A DNA stretch of 64,000 bases from Clostridium pasteurianum DSM 525 = ATCC 6013 (GCF_000807255.1 NZ_CP009268.1:1704384-1768383); one strand, 5' to 3'; counted from the stretch's first letter, positions 1 through 7,598 are shown. Translations and numbers: made by a program. Notes: generated from the letters alone by a model not told the origin.

Positions 1-444
1 AGTAATTTAATGTGGAGTTCTACCCTTGCAATGAACCCAATTATGGGATTAAGCAAAACACAAGACTGGGAAGTTCATATGATTGAACATCAGCTTGGTG
101 CTTATACGGATTGTGCACATGGTATGGGACTCGCAGCAATATCACTTCCATATTACCGATATATATATAAGTTTGGTTTAGATAAGTTTGTTCGCTTTGC
201 TAAGGAAGTTTGGAGGGTAGATGAGACTGGAAAGACAAAGGAAGCAGTTGCTTTAGAAGGTATTGCTGCCCTGGAGAGCTTTATTAAAGAATGTGGTATA
301 GTAACAAGCATTAAGGAACTTGGTGCAACAGAAGAAATGCTTCCACTAATTGCAAATTCAACTGTACTGCTTTCAGGCGGATATAAAGCTTTGACAGCGG
401 AAGAAATTTTAGAGATTTTAAAGACGGCATATGCTGCGGTATAA
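1..444 (+). CDS. Iron-containing alcohol dehydrogenase, C-terminal part (5' end outside window)
   Basis: The reading frame is open from base 1, so the gene starts before the window; only about the last 147 residues are present. The fragment matches the C-terminal all-helical domain of the iron-dependent alcohol dehydrogenases of the butanol dehydrogenase/YqhD type, which reduce aldehydes with NAD(P)H in the cytoplasm. Two metal-ligand histidines of this family are visible in EHQLGAYTDCAHGMGLA (the His after Glu and the His before Gly). The end, with a helix and a short TAYAAV tail, is normal for the family. It is the first gene of an accessory redox region that also holds a sugar acetyltransferase, a LysR regulator and an NAD(P)H oxidoreductase. 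Substrate and cofactor preference cannot be read from this part. Confidence 0.9.
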   Translation, partial: SNLMWSSTLAMNPIMGLSKTQDWEVHMIEHQLGAYTDCAHGMGLAAISLPYYRYIYKFGLDKFVRFAKEVWRVDETGKTKEAVALEGIAALESFIKECGIVTSIKELGATEEMLPLIANSTVLLSGGYKALTAEEILEILKTAYAAV

Positions 445-600
445 TTCATGTGTAGTAGTTATTATGACTGTCAGCGTCACGAATGCTGAGCATGCGATGA
501 GCGATTTATCCGATGACTACCCGCCCTAATACTCCCATCGCACGCTGTGAAAGTGATTCGCACAAAATTAAAAAATCTACATTATACAAGGAGGATACTA

Positions 601-1179
601 ATGGACATTCACGAATTCTTAGCACACTTGAACCGAGGTGAAGCGGTTGAGGGCGGCTCTGAAATGTATCGGATGATGCACAAGGTATCGCAGGAAGCAT
701 TGAAGTTAACCGCTGAACTGAACGGAGATTATCATACCCCTGAAGAAATTCAGGAACTGTTTTCCCTGTTGATTGGTAAAACGGTAGATAAAACATTTGC
801 CATGTTCCCTCCTTTTTCTACGGACTGCGGGAAGAATATCTCTGTGGGCAAGAATGTCTTTATCAATTCGGGCTGTCGTTTTCAGGATCAAGGCGGCATT
901 ACAATTGGCGATGGTGTTCTCATTGGGCACAATGTGGTGTTAGCTACCTTAAATCACGACATTGATCCGAGAAAACGAAGTACTTTGCATCCCGCGCCTA
1001 TTGTGATTGGTAAAAATGTTTGGATTGGAGCAAATGCCACTGTGGTATCTGGTGTAACCATTGGTGATGGGGCCATCATCGCCGCTGGTGCAGTTGTGAC
1101 AAAGGATGTACCTGAAAATGTTATTGTAGGCGGTGTACCTGCGAAAATTATCAAGAAAATCGAAGTCGGTCAGGAGTAA
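601..1179 (+). CDS. Sugar O-acetyltransferase (maltose/galactoside acetyltransferase, NodL/LacA family)
   Basis: A 192-residue left-handed beta-helix acetyltransferase that would move acetyl from acetyl-CoA to a sugar hydroxyl. An N-terminal 'mac' helical segment (about residues 1-55) is followed by hexapeptide repeats such as [10 protein letters not shown] and [20 protein letters not shown]. The expected active-site His lies in LNHDID, and the family C-terminal signature [11 protein letters not shown] is present. The frame is open further upstream to 547, but I chose ATG 601 because a strong AAGGAGGATACT ribosome binding site lies just before it and the protein then begins like its family. 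Base composition here and in the 100 bases upstream is clearly richer in G+C than the surroundings, suggesting recent transfer. The natural substrate is unknown. Confidence 0.9.
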   Translation: MDIHEFLAHLNRGEAVEGGSEMYRMMHKVSQEALKLTAELNGDYHTPEEIQELFSLLIGKTVDKTFAMFPPFSTDCGKNISVGKNVFINSGCRFQDQGGITIGDGVLIGHNVVLATLNHDIDPRKRSTLHPAPIVIGKNVWIGANATVVSGVTIGDGAIIAAGAVVTKDVPENVIVGGVPAKIIKKIEVGQE

Positions 1180-1263
1180 TTCTGGTATTTCATCTTTTGC
1201 AGTGTAGATTGCTGAAAATGAACAATACAACTCTAACAGATAGAGTAAAGGAGGAGGCTCAAA

Positions 1264-2157
1264 TTGGAAATACGAGTTTTACGATATTTTGTTGCGGTAG
1301 CGGAAGAAGGTAACATTTCGAATGCTGCAAAAATTCTTAATATAACACAGCCTACACTAAGCCGTCAGATAAAAGATCTAGAAAATGAATTGGGAGTAGA
1401 GTTGTTTGCAAGGGGGAATAAACAGATTACCCTTACTGAAGATGGAGTGTTACTTCATCAACGGGCTATGGAGATTATAGAGTTGGCAGATAAAACTGCT
1501 AGTGCATTCCAGGAGCAAAAAGAGAATGTTAGTGGTATTATTTCAATTGGTGCTGTAGAATCTAATGCGGTACCATATCTAATGGATATTTTGAAAGAAT
1601 TTTCAGATAAATATCCGAAAGTTCAATTTTGTATATACAGTGGTTATGTTGATGATATTAAGGATAAAATTGATAAAGGACTGGTTGATATTGGACTATT
1701 AGTAGAACCGGTTGAGATATCAAAGTATGATTCGATGAAGCTTCCTTACGAGGATAGATGGGGAGTTATTGTTCCTAAAAATCATGAAATTGCTGGAAAG
1801 AAGGCTGTAACAATTAAAGATATTGTTAAGTATCCATTGATTATTCCAAGAAGAGCTATGATTGGTGGAGAAATAAAAAGCTGGCTAGATCCTTATAATG
1901 GGAAAATGAGAGTAGTTGCAGCTTATAATTTGTTATCTAGTGCTACTTATTTTGTATCAAATGGAGCTGGTATTGCAATTGCTTTGGATGGAGCCATGGC
2001 GGTAAAGGAAAATAAAGAAAATGTATTTATAGCAGTAGAGCCGAAAAGAAATGTAAGCAGTGTGCTTGTATGGAAAAAAAATCATATTTTTACAACCTCT
2101 TTAACTTTATTGTTAAAAATGATTAGACAAAGGTATTGTGTTAATGAAATATTTTAA
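1264..2157 (+). CDS. LysR-family transcriptional regulator
   Basis: A 297-residue LysR-type regulator with a TTG start, placed by the strong AAAGGAGGAGG site ending about 5 bases upstream. Residues 1-60 form the winged helix-turn-helix (MEIRVLRYFVAVAEEGNISNA, then TQPTLSRQIKDLE). The rest is the periplasmic-binding-like effector domain (ISIGAVESNAVPYLMDIL; DIGLLVEPVE). Such proteins usually act as tetramers on a divergent or adjacent promoter. Here both neighbours run in the same direction, so the NAD(P)H oxidoreductase immediately downstream, after a terminator-like hairpin, is the most likely target along with the gene itself. The effector cannot be inferred. Confidence 0.92.
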   Translation: MEIRVLRYFVAVAEEGNISNAAKILNITQPTLSRQIKDLENELGVELFARGNKQITLTEDGVLLHQRAMEIIELADKTASAFQEQKENVSGIISIGAVESNAVPYLMDILKEFSDKYPKVQFCIYSGYVDDIKDKIDKGLVDIGLLVEPVEISKYDSMKLPYEDRWGVIVPKNHEIAGKKAVTIKDIVKYPLIIPRRAMIGGEIKSWLDPYNGKMRVVAAYNLLSSATYFVSNGAGIAIALDGAMAVKENKENVFIAVEPKRNVSSVLVWKKNHIFTTSLTLLLKMIRQRYCVNEIF

Positions 2158-2213
2158 TATATGCCTTTAAAGCATAGAACCGCATAGAATATAGGCATTA
2201 GACATTGTGTAGA

Positions 2214-2244
2214 ACCTTGAGTAAAATATACTCAAGGTCTTTTG
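2214..2244 (+). terminator. Intrinsic terminator after the LysR gene
   Basis: An 8-bp perfect stem (ACCTTGAG / CTCAAGGT) with a 9-base loop followed by TCTTTT. It lies between the LysR gene and the downstream oxidoreductase and separates their transcripts at least partly. Confidence 0.7.
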
Positions 2245-2277
2245 TGTTAAGACAAAACAAAAATGGAGGAATTAAAT

Positions 2278-2859
2278 ATGAATCATTTAGTAATTTATGC
2301 ACATCCAAATCCAAAGAGTTTTGGAAAGGGGATAGTTGATATTGTAGTTAAAGCGTCTGAAGAAAAAGGGGCTAATGTAAGAGTTAGAGACCTATATGAA
2401 ATAGGATTTGATCCAATACTTAAAGCATCGGATTTTGTAGATCTTCAAAATGGAAGAATCGCAGAAGATATTGCAGTAGAACAGGAGAATATTAAATGGG
2501 CAGATGTTATTACATTTGTTTATCCAGTTTGGTGGGCATCCTTTCCTGCTATCTTAAGAGGATATGTAGATAGAGTATTTTCTAATGGGTTTGCATTTAA
2601 AAGTGAAGGTGGAACTCCTGTGGGGTTATTAAAAGGCAAGAAGGGATTGTTATTTTGCACTACGGGAACTCCGAGTGAATTTTATTCTGCAAGTGGGATG
2701 CATAATTCAATGATACAGACTTCGGATGAAGCTGTATTTAAGTTCACAGGTATAGAAGAAGTAAAACATGCTTTTTTTGGTTCGGTACCTTCTGTTACTG
2801 ACGAAATACGTAATGATTATCTGGAAGAAGTGAAAAAAATAGTAAAGGATACCTTGTAA
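2278..2859 (+). CDS. NAD(P)H dehydrogenase (quinone) / flavodoxin-fold oxidoreductase, MdaB/KefF/YwrO type
   Basis: A 193-residue FMN-dependent flavodoxin-fold reductase. The N-terminal strand and phosphate loop (HLVIYAHPNPKSFGKGIVDIV) bind FMN. VYPVWWASFPAILRGYVDRVF is the characteristic family motif, and a GLLKGKKGLLFCTTGTP segment follows as in quinone reductases. An ATG at 2263 is in frame, but its GGAGG is the ribosome binding site for the ATG at 2278, so 2278 is the start. Such enzymes reduce quinones or electrophiles with two electrons. The position behind a LysR gene suggests inducible expression; this is inference. Confidence 0.88.
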   Translation: MNHLVIYAHPNPKSFGKGIVDIVVKASEEKGANVRVRDLYEIGFDPILKASDFVDLQNGRIAEDIAVEQENIKWADVITFVYPVWWASFPAILRGYVDRVFSNGFAFKSEGGTPVGLLKGKKGLLFCTTGTPSEFYSASGMHNSMIQTSDEAVFKFTGIEEVKHAFFGSVPSVTDEIRNDYLEEVKKIVKDTL

Positions 2860-2901
2860 TAAACTTATCTTTGCCAATAGAAAATAAATAAAAAACTTAG
2901 G

Positions 2902-2937
2902 CTGGCAGTAAGAAAAAAATTTAAACTGCCAGTATTT
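2902..2937 (+). terminator. Intrinsic terminator after the NAD(P)H oxidoreductase
   Basis: CTGGCAGT pairs with ACTGCCAG over 8 bp, with a loop of about 15 A/T bases, followed by a T-rich tail. It lies about 40 bases after the stop codon. Confidence 0.7.
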
Positions 2938-3002
2938 TATATTTATGTAAGTACTTTTTATAATAAGCTTGCTAGAGAGAAAATATGGGAAAGAGGAACA
3001 AC

Positions 3003-3089
3003 ATGAAACATATACTAATCATTTCATCAAGTCCACGAGTAGGTGGCAATTCTGATTTACTTTGCGATGAATTAGGAAAGAAATTGTAA
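3003..3089 (+). pseudogene. Truncated flavodoxin/NADPH-dependent FMN reductase remnant
   Basis: A 28-codon frame with a GAGGAAC ribosome binding site. It encodes MKHILIISSSPRVGGNSDLL followed by a few residues, the FMN phosphate-binding loop of iron-sulfur flavoprotein/NADPH-dependent FMN reductases, which are normally about 180-200 residues. The frame stops at once; a few codons later a shifted frame still reads AGHE, as in the next helix of that family, and then stops again. The rest of the gene is absent, so I read this as the decayed 5' end of a lost flavodoxin-family gene. Confidence 0.7.
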
Positions 3090-3201
3090 TATTGCAGGTC
3101 ATGAATAGAAGGGACCCATAATTAAGATTTATTGCACTTTTAAGTGTTGTTTTTATGTGCATTATCATTGAGTTCTACAAATATTAAATGAATACAAATA
3201 G

Positions 3202-3249
3202 AACCACCTGTATTTCATATATATAGTTATGAAATACAGGTGGTTTTCT
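3202..3249 (+). terminator. Strong hairpin terminator downstream of the flavodoxin remnant
   Basis: A perfect 17-bp stem (AACCACCTGTATTTCAT and its complement at 3229-3245) with a 10-base loop and a TTTT tail. It was presumably the terminator of the gene now reduced to the remnant at 3003. From here to 3443 I see only low-complexity or degenerate sequence; no reading frame there has a ribosome binding site I trust. Confidence 0.75.
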
Positions 3250-3443
3250 GTTATACAGAAACGCAATCCCTTGCTTTTTTGTTTTTATGAATATCTTCTG
3301 TCCCAGCGTCCAATGAAGTTTTGTAATACCAGCATTGCAGAATTAGGGGAAATGCTATATGTTTACCATGCAGCAATGGATTAGCTGAGGGATGCGTAAA
3401 TAAAATAAAAATTATAAAAAGAGTTATGTATTGTATCATGTTT

Positions 3444-3479
3444 ATTATAGAATTTAGAGTTAACTCTAAATTCTATAAT
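3444..3479. repeat. Perfect 36-bp palindrome containing a MerR-type operator core
   Basis: Two 18-base arms pair perfectly with no spacer. The centre is TTTAGAGTTAACTCTAAA, the same core as in the promoters at 3506 and 7568. It is followed by A/T-rich DNA with T-runs, so it could act as a terminator hairpin, a protein-binding site or both. Confidence 0.7.
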
Positions 3480-3505
3480 TTTTTATAATTTTTTCAAATA
3501 AGGTA

Positions 3506-3536
3506 TTGACTTACAGTTAACTCTACCCTTTATGAT
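3506..3536 (+). promoter_or_regulatory. MerR-type promoter with 19-bp spacer for the methyltransferase gene
   Basis: TTGACT (3506-3511) and TATGAT (3531-3536) are separated by 19 bp, two more than the optimum. The spacer holds TACAGTTAACTCTA, a near-palindrome. Overlong spacers with a central dyad are the known hallmark of promoters activated by MerR-family regulators through DNA untwisting. No MerR gene is present in this window. Confidence 0.65.
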
Positions 3537-3606
3537 AAAGTTACCAGCACAGTTAATTATGATTAATAATCACTCAGTTAAGATAGGTAAAGAATAGGGG
3601 GCAAAT

Positions 3607-4164
3607 ATGAATTTTTTATTATTTTTAAAACAATACATTACAAAACCAAGAACTGTAGGGGCGGTACTTCCAAGCTCAAAATATCTTGCAACTAAGATGA
3701 TTGAAAATGTTGATTTTAATTATTCAAGTTGTATTGTAGAGTACGGTCCAGGTACAGGGGTATTTACCGAAAGAATATTAAAGAAAAGAAAGAAAAATAC
3801 TATGGTTTTCCTTTTTGAAACTAACAAAAATTTTTATAACTTAATTAAAGAAAAATATAGAGATGAACCTAATTTTTATATTATTAACAATTCTGCTGAA
3901 TATATTGGAAAGTATTTGAAAAAATACGGAATTTGTAAGGCAGATTATATTGTTTCAGGACTTCCATTTGCAAGTTTACCGAATAATATATCTTCAAACA
4001 TACTAACAGAAACAGAAAAATATTTGAATAAACACGGAAAATTTATTACCTTCCAGTACACCTTGTTGAAGAAAAATTTTATTGAAAAGTATTTCAATGA
4101 AATACACATAAAAAGGGAATTGAGAAATGTACCTCCTGCATATGTGCTTTGCTGCACTAATTAA
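3607..4164 (+). CDS. Class I SAM-dependent methyltransferase (phospholipid N-methyltransferase/rRNA adenine dimethylase-like)
   Basis: A 185-residue protein with a Rossmann methyltransferase fold. The N-terminal LLFLKQYITKPRTVGAVLPSS segment is typical of the PmtA-like 'phospholipid N-methyltransferase' group. Motif I is IVEYGPGTGVFTERIL, an acidic residue closes strand 2 (VFLFETN), and the motif IV region is YIVSGLPFASLP. The last 60 residues are consistent with a substrate-side beta-hairpin. Start ATG 3607 has a GGGGGC site 5 bases before it. Expression is likely set by the MerR-type promoter at 3506. Whether it methylates a lipid, a small molecule or RNA is not decidable from sequence alone. 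Confidence 0.8.
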   Translation: MNFLLFLKQYITKPRTVGAVLPSSKYLATKMIENVDFNYSSCIVEYGPGTGVFTERILKKRKKNTMVFLFETNKNFYNLIKEKYRDEPNFYIINNSAEYIGKYLKKYGICKADYIVSGLPFASLPNNISSNILTETEKYLNKHGKFITFQYTLLKKNFIEKYFNEIHIKRELRNVPPAYVLCCTN

Positions 4165-4250
4165 TATAATTGTAGGCAAATTAATTACAAAGGTAGAGTT
4201 AATGATTAAAAAATTAGCGATTTCGGGCTAGTAATGTCAAGGCCTTGAAA

Positions 4251-4413
4251 TTAGGCATGTGAAAATAAATAGTAAGTCAAAGATGCGACGAATATTTTGA
4301 ATCCAACAAGGAAGCAGGTTCCGAAGATAGTGAGCTATCTGAAGGTTCTGCTGACGCAGTAGGATTCAAAATAGGCTAGCATACTGACTAGTTATTTATT
4401 TGAATATGCCTAA
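4251..4413 (+). mobile_element. MITE-like element, copy 1
   Basis: A 159-bp unit (4253-4411) bounded by AGGCAT ... ATGCCT. Its terminal inverted repeats are imperfect but about 34 bases long and share an AAATAAATA block. The interior forms nested hairpins: ATTTTGAATCC with GGATTCAAAAT, GCAG with CTGC, and AGATAG with CTATCT around TGAG. The same unit, same length and about 94% identical by eye, lies in opposite orientation at 37392-37550. It has no reading frame. It sits between the methyltransferase and the lipoprotein gene and ends 7 bases before the lipoprotein's GGGAGG site, so it forms part of that leader. Confidence 0.75.
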
Positions 4414-4430
4414 AATGGGAGGTAAACAAG

Positions 4431-4997
4431 ATGAAAAGAATATTATTGGTGTTTCTTGCATGTATGATGCTTTTCTCACTTGCGGCCTGTGGACGTAACA
4501 GTAGTTCTAATGAAGGAAATTCTTCTTCGCAATCTGGAAATACTGCAGAAAGTGAAAATGAAATATCTCAAATGCCTGAACAAAAGAACAATACAAATCA
4601 AACAGATAGTAGACAGGGGATAGCTAAGAGGGAGAAAATGATTACTATGAATATCAAAGTTGGTAATAAGACTTTCACTGCAAAGATGTATGATAATGAA
4701 ACGACGCAGGCATTGATTGCACAGTTACCTATGACAGTTACCATGTCTGAGCTCAACGGCAGAGAGAAACACTATAGTTTATCCAGTGATCTGCCTGCTA
4801 AATCAACAGAAAAGCCGGCAACCATTAACGCTGGCGAAATTATGTGTTGGTCATCTAACAATCTGGTGCTTTTCTATAATACGTTTTCCAATTCATACGG
4901 TGGATATGTTAAACTTGGATATATAGAGGACATCTCTGGTTTTGCATCGGCACTTGGTACAGGTAGTGTACAGGTTACATTTTCCGTTAATGGCTGA
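4431..4997 (+). CDS. Lipoprotein with a cyclophilin-like (PF18050-type) domain
   Basis: 188 residues. Residues 1-20 are a lipoprotein signal peptide with lipobox LAAC (Cys20). Residues 21-70 are a Ser/Asn/Glu/Gln-rich linker. From about residue 72 the sequence ITMNIKVGNKTFTAKMYDNETTQALIAQLPMT begins the beta-barrel of the small 'cyclophilin-like fold' family. INAGEIMCWSSNNLVLFYN and LGYIEDISGFASALG match later motifs of that family. The protein would be anchored to the outer face of the membrane. These domains are named for fold only; prolyl isomerase activity is not established. The GGGAGGTAAACAAG site fixes the start. Confidence 0.82.
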   Translation: MKRILLVFLACMMLFSLAACGRNSSSNEGNSSSQSGNTAESENEISQMPEQKNNTNQTDSRQGIAKREKMITMNIKVGNKTFTAKMYDNETTQALIAQLPMTVTMSELNGREKHYSLSSDLPAKSTEKPATINAGEIMCWSSNNLVLFYNTFSNSYGGYVKLGYIEDISGFASALGTGSVQVTFSVNG

Positions 4998-5176
4998 TAT
5001 GCAGGATACGATGATATGCCTTAAAAATGCGTGATTATGTGGCTTTAACTTATGTTACTATAAACACTCTAGTGATAGGTTATTTCAATTTTTAGGATAT
5101 AGTTTTGATATGAATCCAGATTTATAGTAACAAAACAATACATTATTTTTGCTGCTATAATGACCGGGATGTGGAC

Positions 5177-5211
5177 AAAAAATCTTAACTGATAGAGCGT
5201 TAGGATTTTTT
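5177..5211 (+). terminator. Intrinsic terminator between the lipoprotein and larE
   Basis: AAAAAATCTTAAC pairs with GTTAGGATTTTTT over 13 positions with one wobble, ending in a T-run. The rest of 4998-5374 holds no gene that I can support. Confidence 0.65.
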
Positions 5212-5374
5212 GTTTATATTATGTGGCATTAAAAATAACTCATCTTATATGTAAGTGATTTCCATCAACTTTAGCTTTAAGAAAAAAACTCCTAAAAATG
5301 TGTAAAATGAATTAATTTATTTTTAATATCCCTAAAGCAATTAAAGAAAAATAAAATCTGGGAGGCAAAGGAAT

Positions 5375-6208
5375 ATGTTATTACAAGAGAAATTTCAATT
5401 ATTAAAAGATAATATTAAAAGAAGAAGTAGTGCAGCAATCGCTTTTTCAGGTGGAGTTGATAGTACATTCTTAGTTAAGGTTGCACATGAGGTATTAGGA
5501 GATAAAATGATAGCAGTTACAGCTACCTCATCAACTTATCCTGAAAGGGAATTAAAAGAAGCAATTAAGTACGCTGAGGATATGGGAGTAAAGCATTTAA
5601 TTATATCTTCAGAAGAGTTAGATATTGAGGGGTTTGCTAGTAATCCTAAAAATAGATGTTACTATTGTAAAAAAGAACTTTTTACAAAGATAGGTAAAGT
5701 AGCTAAAGAAAATGGCATTGAATATATTTTTGATGGCTCAAACCTTGATGATAATGGTGATTATAGACCAGGAATGCAAGCAGCTAGGGAGTTAGAAGTA
5801 ATAAGCCCACTTAAGGAAGCTAATCTTACTAAAGCAGATATAAGAGAACTTTCAAAAAGCTTGGGACTTCCAACTTGGAACAAACCATCTTTTGCATGTT
5901 TATCCTCCAGATTTCCTTATGGAAAGAAAATAACTATTTCAAAGCTTAAAATGGTAGATGAAGCAGAACAGTTTTTACTTGACATGGGCATAAGACAGGT
6001 AAGAGTAAGACACCATGGAGAAATAGCTAGAATTGAAGTTTCTCCTGAGGAAAGAGTCAAATTCTTTGATACTCAGATAATGGATAAGATAGGAGAGAAG
6101 TTCAAAAAGATCGGATTTACTTATGTTACTCTAGATATATTAGGATACAGAACTGGTAGTATGAATGAGGTACTTTCAGCAGAAGAAAAGACAGTAGAAA
6201 AAAGTTGA
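5375..6208 (+). CDS. larE: ATP-dependent sacrificial sulfur transferase LarE
   Basis: A 277-residue PP-loop ATP pyrophosphatase of the LarE family, which adds sulfur to the adenylated pyridine dicarboxylate precursor of the nickel-pincer nucleotide cofactor of lactate racemase-type enzymes. AFSGGVDSTFL (residues 23-33) is the PP-loop. NRCYYCKKELF (about 94-104) and the conserved PSFACLSSRFPYG with Cys175 follow; that cysteine aligns in position with the sacrificial Cys176 described for the Lactobacillus plantarum enzyme. The C-terminal part (VRVRHHGEIARIEV) completes the family. Length is normal. No larA, larB or larC lies in the window. GGGAGGCAAAGGAAT precedes the ATG. Confidence 0.93.
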   Translation: MLLQEKFQLLKDNIKRRSSAAIAFSGGVDSTFLVKVAHEVLGDKMIAVTATSSTYPERELKEAIKYAEDMGVKHLIISSEELDIEGFASNPKNRCYYCKKELFTKIGKVAKENGIEYIFDGSNLDDNGDYRPGMQAARELEVISPLKEANLTKADIRELSKSLGLPTWNKPSFACLSSRFPYGKKITISKLKMVDEAEQFLLDMGIRQVRVRHHGEIARIEVSPEERVKFFDTQIMDKIGEKFKKIGFTYVTLDILGYRTGSMNEVLSAEEKTVEKS

Positions 6209-6271
6209 TGGATATAATGAGACAAGCAGCTAAACTATTTGCTAATTAAACAAAGGCTTATGTACTAAAAT

Positions 6272-6310
6272 GAAAAAGGCACGCAGGACAAATTCCTGTG
6301 TGCTTTTTTC
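6272..6310. terminator. Bidirectional terminator between larE and the DUF362 gene
   Basis: GAAAAAGGCACGCAGGA pairs with TCCTGTGTGCTTTTTTC over 17 positions with two wobble pairs, with A-runs on one side and T-runs on the other, so it can serve both convergent genes. Confidence 0.8.
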
Positions 6311-6324
6311 ATTTCAAGCTCAAT

Positions 6325-7458
6325 TTATTTAACTATAATCAGTTCGTAGTCACGAGTACCCAAACCAATTTTCTCTGCGTGCTCCAAACAGGTGTGCCAT
6401 TCGGACTCAGGTGTAGAGTTGGTGAAATGATCATGATGATCAATAAAGTTTGCTTTTGCCATGTTGTCAGATAGTTGGCTGTCTGGAAGTGGTGCAGCTT
6501 TCAGACAGGCATCTACACAGGCTTGATCCAGGGCAAGCGGATCAAAGGAAGCGAACATACCTAAATTAGGCAGAATAGGTACGTCGTTTTCTCCGTGGCA
6601 ATCGCAGTTTGGAGATACATCTACTACTAGGGAGATGTGGAAGTTTGGACGGCCATCAACCACCGCTTTTGTATATTCTGCCATACGACAGTTAAGCAGC
6701 TCGTTGGCCGCATCGTTGTTGAACACGATGGCATCAAAATTACATGCGCCCAGACAGCGGCCGCAGCCAACGCAATTATTATGATTAACCGTCATCTTTT
6801 TGCTGGCAGCGTCAAACACAAGACCTTCGTTAGCACATTCCCTCTGACATCTCATGCAGCCTCGGCACGAATCTTGTTCAATATGAGGTTTACCGCTGCT
6901 GTGCTGATCCGTTTTTCCGGCACGAGAGCCGCATCCCATGCCTATGTTTTTAATAGTTCCGCCAAAGCCAGTCATCTCATGTCCCTTGAAATGGGTTAGG
7001 CTTATGAACACGTCAGCATCCATGATAGCCCGACCAATTTTAGCTTCCTTTACGTATTCTCCTCCTACTACAGGTACCACGATATCGTCTGTGCCCTTCA
7101 AACCATCTCCAATCAGAATAGGGCAGCCTACTGTCAGCGGTGTAAACCCATTTTCCCATGCACATTCTAAATGCTCAAGAGCGTTTTTACGACTGCCGGG
7201 ATACATAGTGTTGCAGTCAGTCAGAAAAGGTTTGCCCCCCAGTTCCTTTACCACGTCAGCCACAGCCTTGGAATAATTGGGACGAAGGTAGCTGATGTTA
7301 CCAAGCTCGCCAAAATGCAGCTTAATGGCGACGAATTTACCATCCATGTCAATCTGACCGATATTGGCTGCTTTTATCAGCTTTTTAAGTTTGGCTGGCA
7401 GTCCGTCTCCGAAAGCCACCGTGCGAAAATCCGAAAAATAAACTTTTGCTTTTTCCAT
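6325..7458 (-). CDS. DUF362 domain-containing 4Fe-4S protein
   Basis: 377 residues. The N-terminal 190 residues match DUF362 (VAIKLHFGELGNISYLRP; DADVFISLTHFKGHEMTGFGGTIKNIGMGCGSR). Residues about 190-260 hold two ferredoxin motifs, CRGCMRCQRECANEG and CVGCGRCLGACNFDAI, that would each bind a [4Fe-4S] cluster. The C-terminal part has PNCDCHGENDVPILPNLGMFASFDPLALDQACVDAC. Family members are cytoplasmic electron-transfer-type proteins of unproven role. The gene is visibly richer in G+C than its neighbours and probably acquired. Its promoter at 7568 resembles that of the methyltransferase gene at 3607, suggesting one MerR-type regulon. AGGAGTGAACAAAAA before ATG sets the start. Confidence 0.88.
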   Translation of the reverse strand: MEKAKVYFSDFRTVAFGDGLPAKLKKLIKAANIGQIDMDGKFVAIKLHFGELGNISYLRPNYSKAVADVVKELGGKPFLTDCNTMYPGSRKNALEHLECAWENGFTPLTVGCPILIGDGLKGTDDIVVPVVGGEYVKEAKIGRAIMDADVFISLTHFKGHEMTGFGGTIKNIGMGCGSRAGKTDQHSSGKPHIEQDSCRGCMRCQRECANEGLVFDAASKKMTVNHNNCVGCGRCLGACNFDAIVFNNDAANELLNCRMAEYTKAVVDGRPNFHISLVVDVSPNCDCHGENDVPILPNLGMFASFDPLALDQACVDACLKAAPLPDSQLSDNMAKANFIDHHDHFTNSTPESEWHTCLEHAEKIGLGTRDYELIIVK

Positions 7459-7567
7459 TTTTTGTTCACTCCTGTTTTGAAATTATTATCTATATAGAAA
7501 TGGGTGGTGTGATTCATTGTGATTATCCAAACGTGAATTGTAGGATTCACCACTCCTTCAATATATT

Positions 7568-7598
7568 ATTATACTTGCTAGAGATAACTCTAAGTCAA
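7568..7598 (-). promoter_or_regulatory. MerR-type promoter with 19-bp spacer for the DUF362 gene
   Basis: On the minus strand TTGACT (7598-7593) and TATAAT (7573-7568) are separated by exactly 19 bp. The spacer carries TAGAGTTATCTCTA, a dyad differing by one base from the core of the palindrome at 3444. Same architecture as the promoter at 3506. Confidence 0.7.

Noticed and set aside
547-600. N-terminal extension of the sugar acetyltransferase from ATG 547
   Set aside because: The 18 extra residues are unlike the family, and the AAGGAGG site clearly serves ATG 601.
3251-3439. Minus-strand 62-codon frame with a hydrophobic start, and a plus-strand frame reading NTSIAELGEML
   Set aside because: Neither has a ribosome binding site or recognisable family; the plus-strand frame is broken by stops. 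The stretch looks like degenerate DNA.
6637-7497. Several plus-strand frames over the DUF362 gene
   Set aside because: They result from the higher GC content of the minus-strand gene; no ribosome binding sites and no family match.
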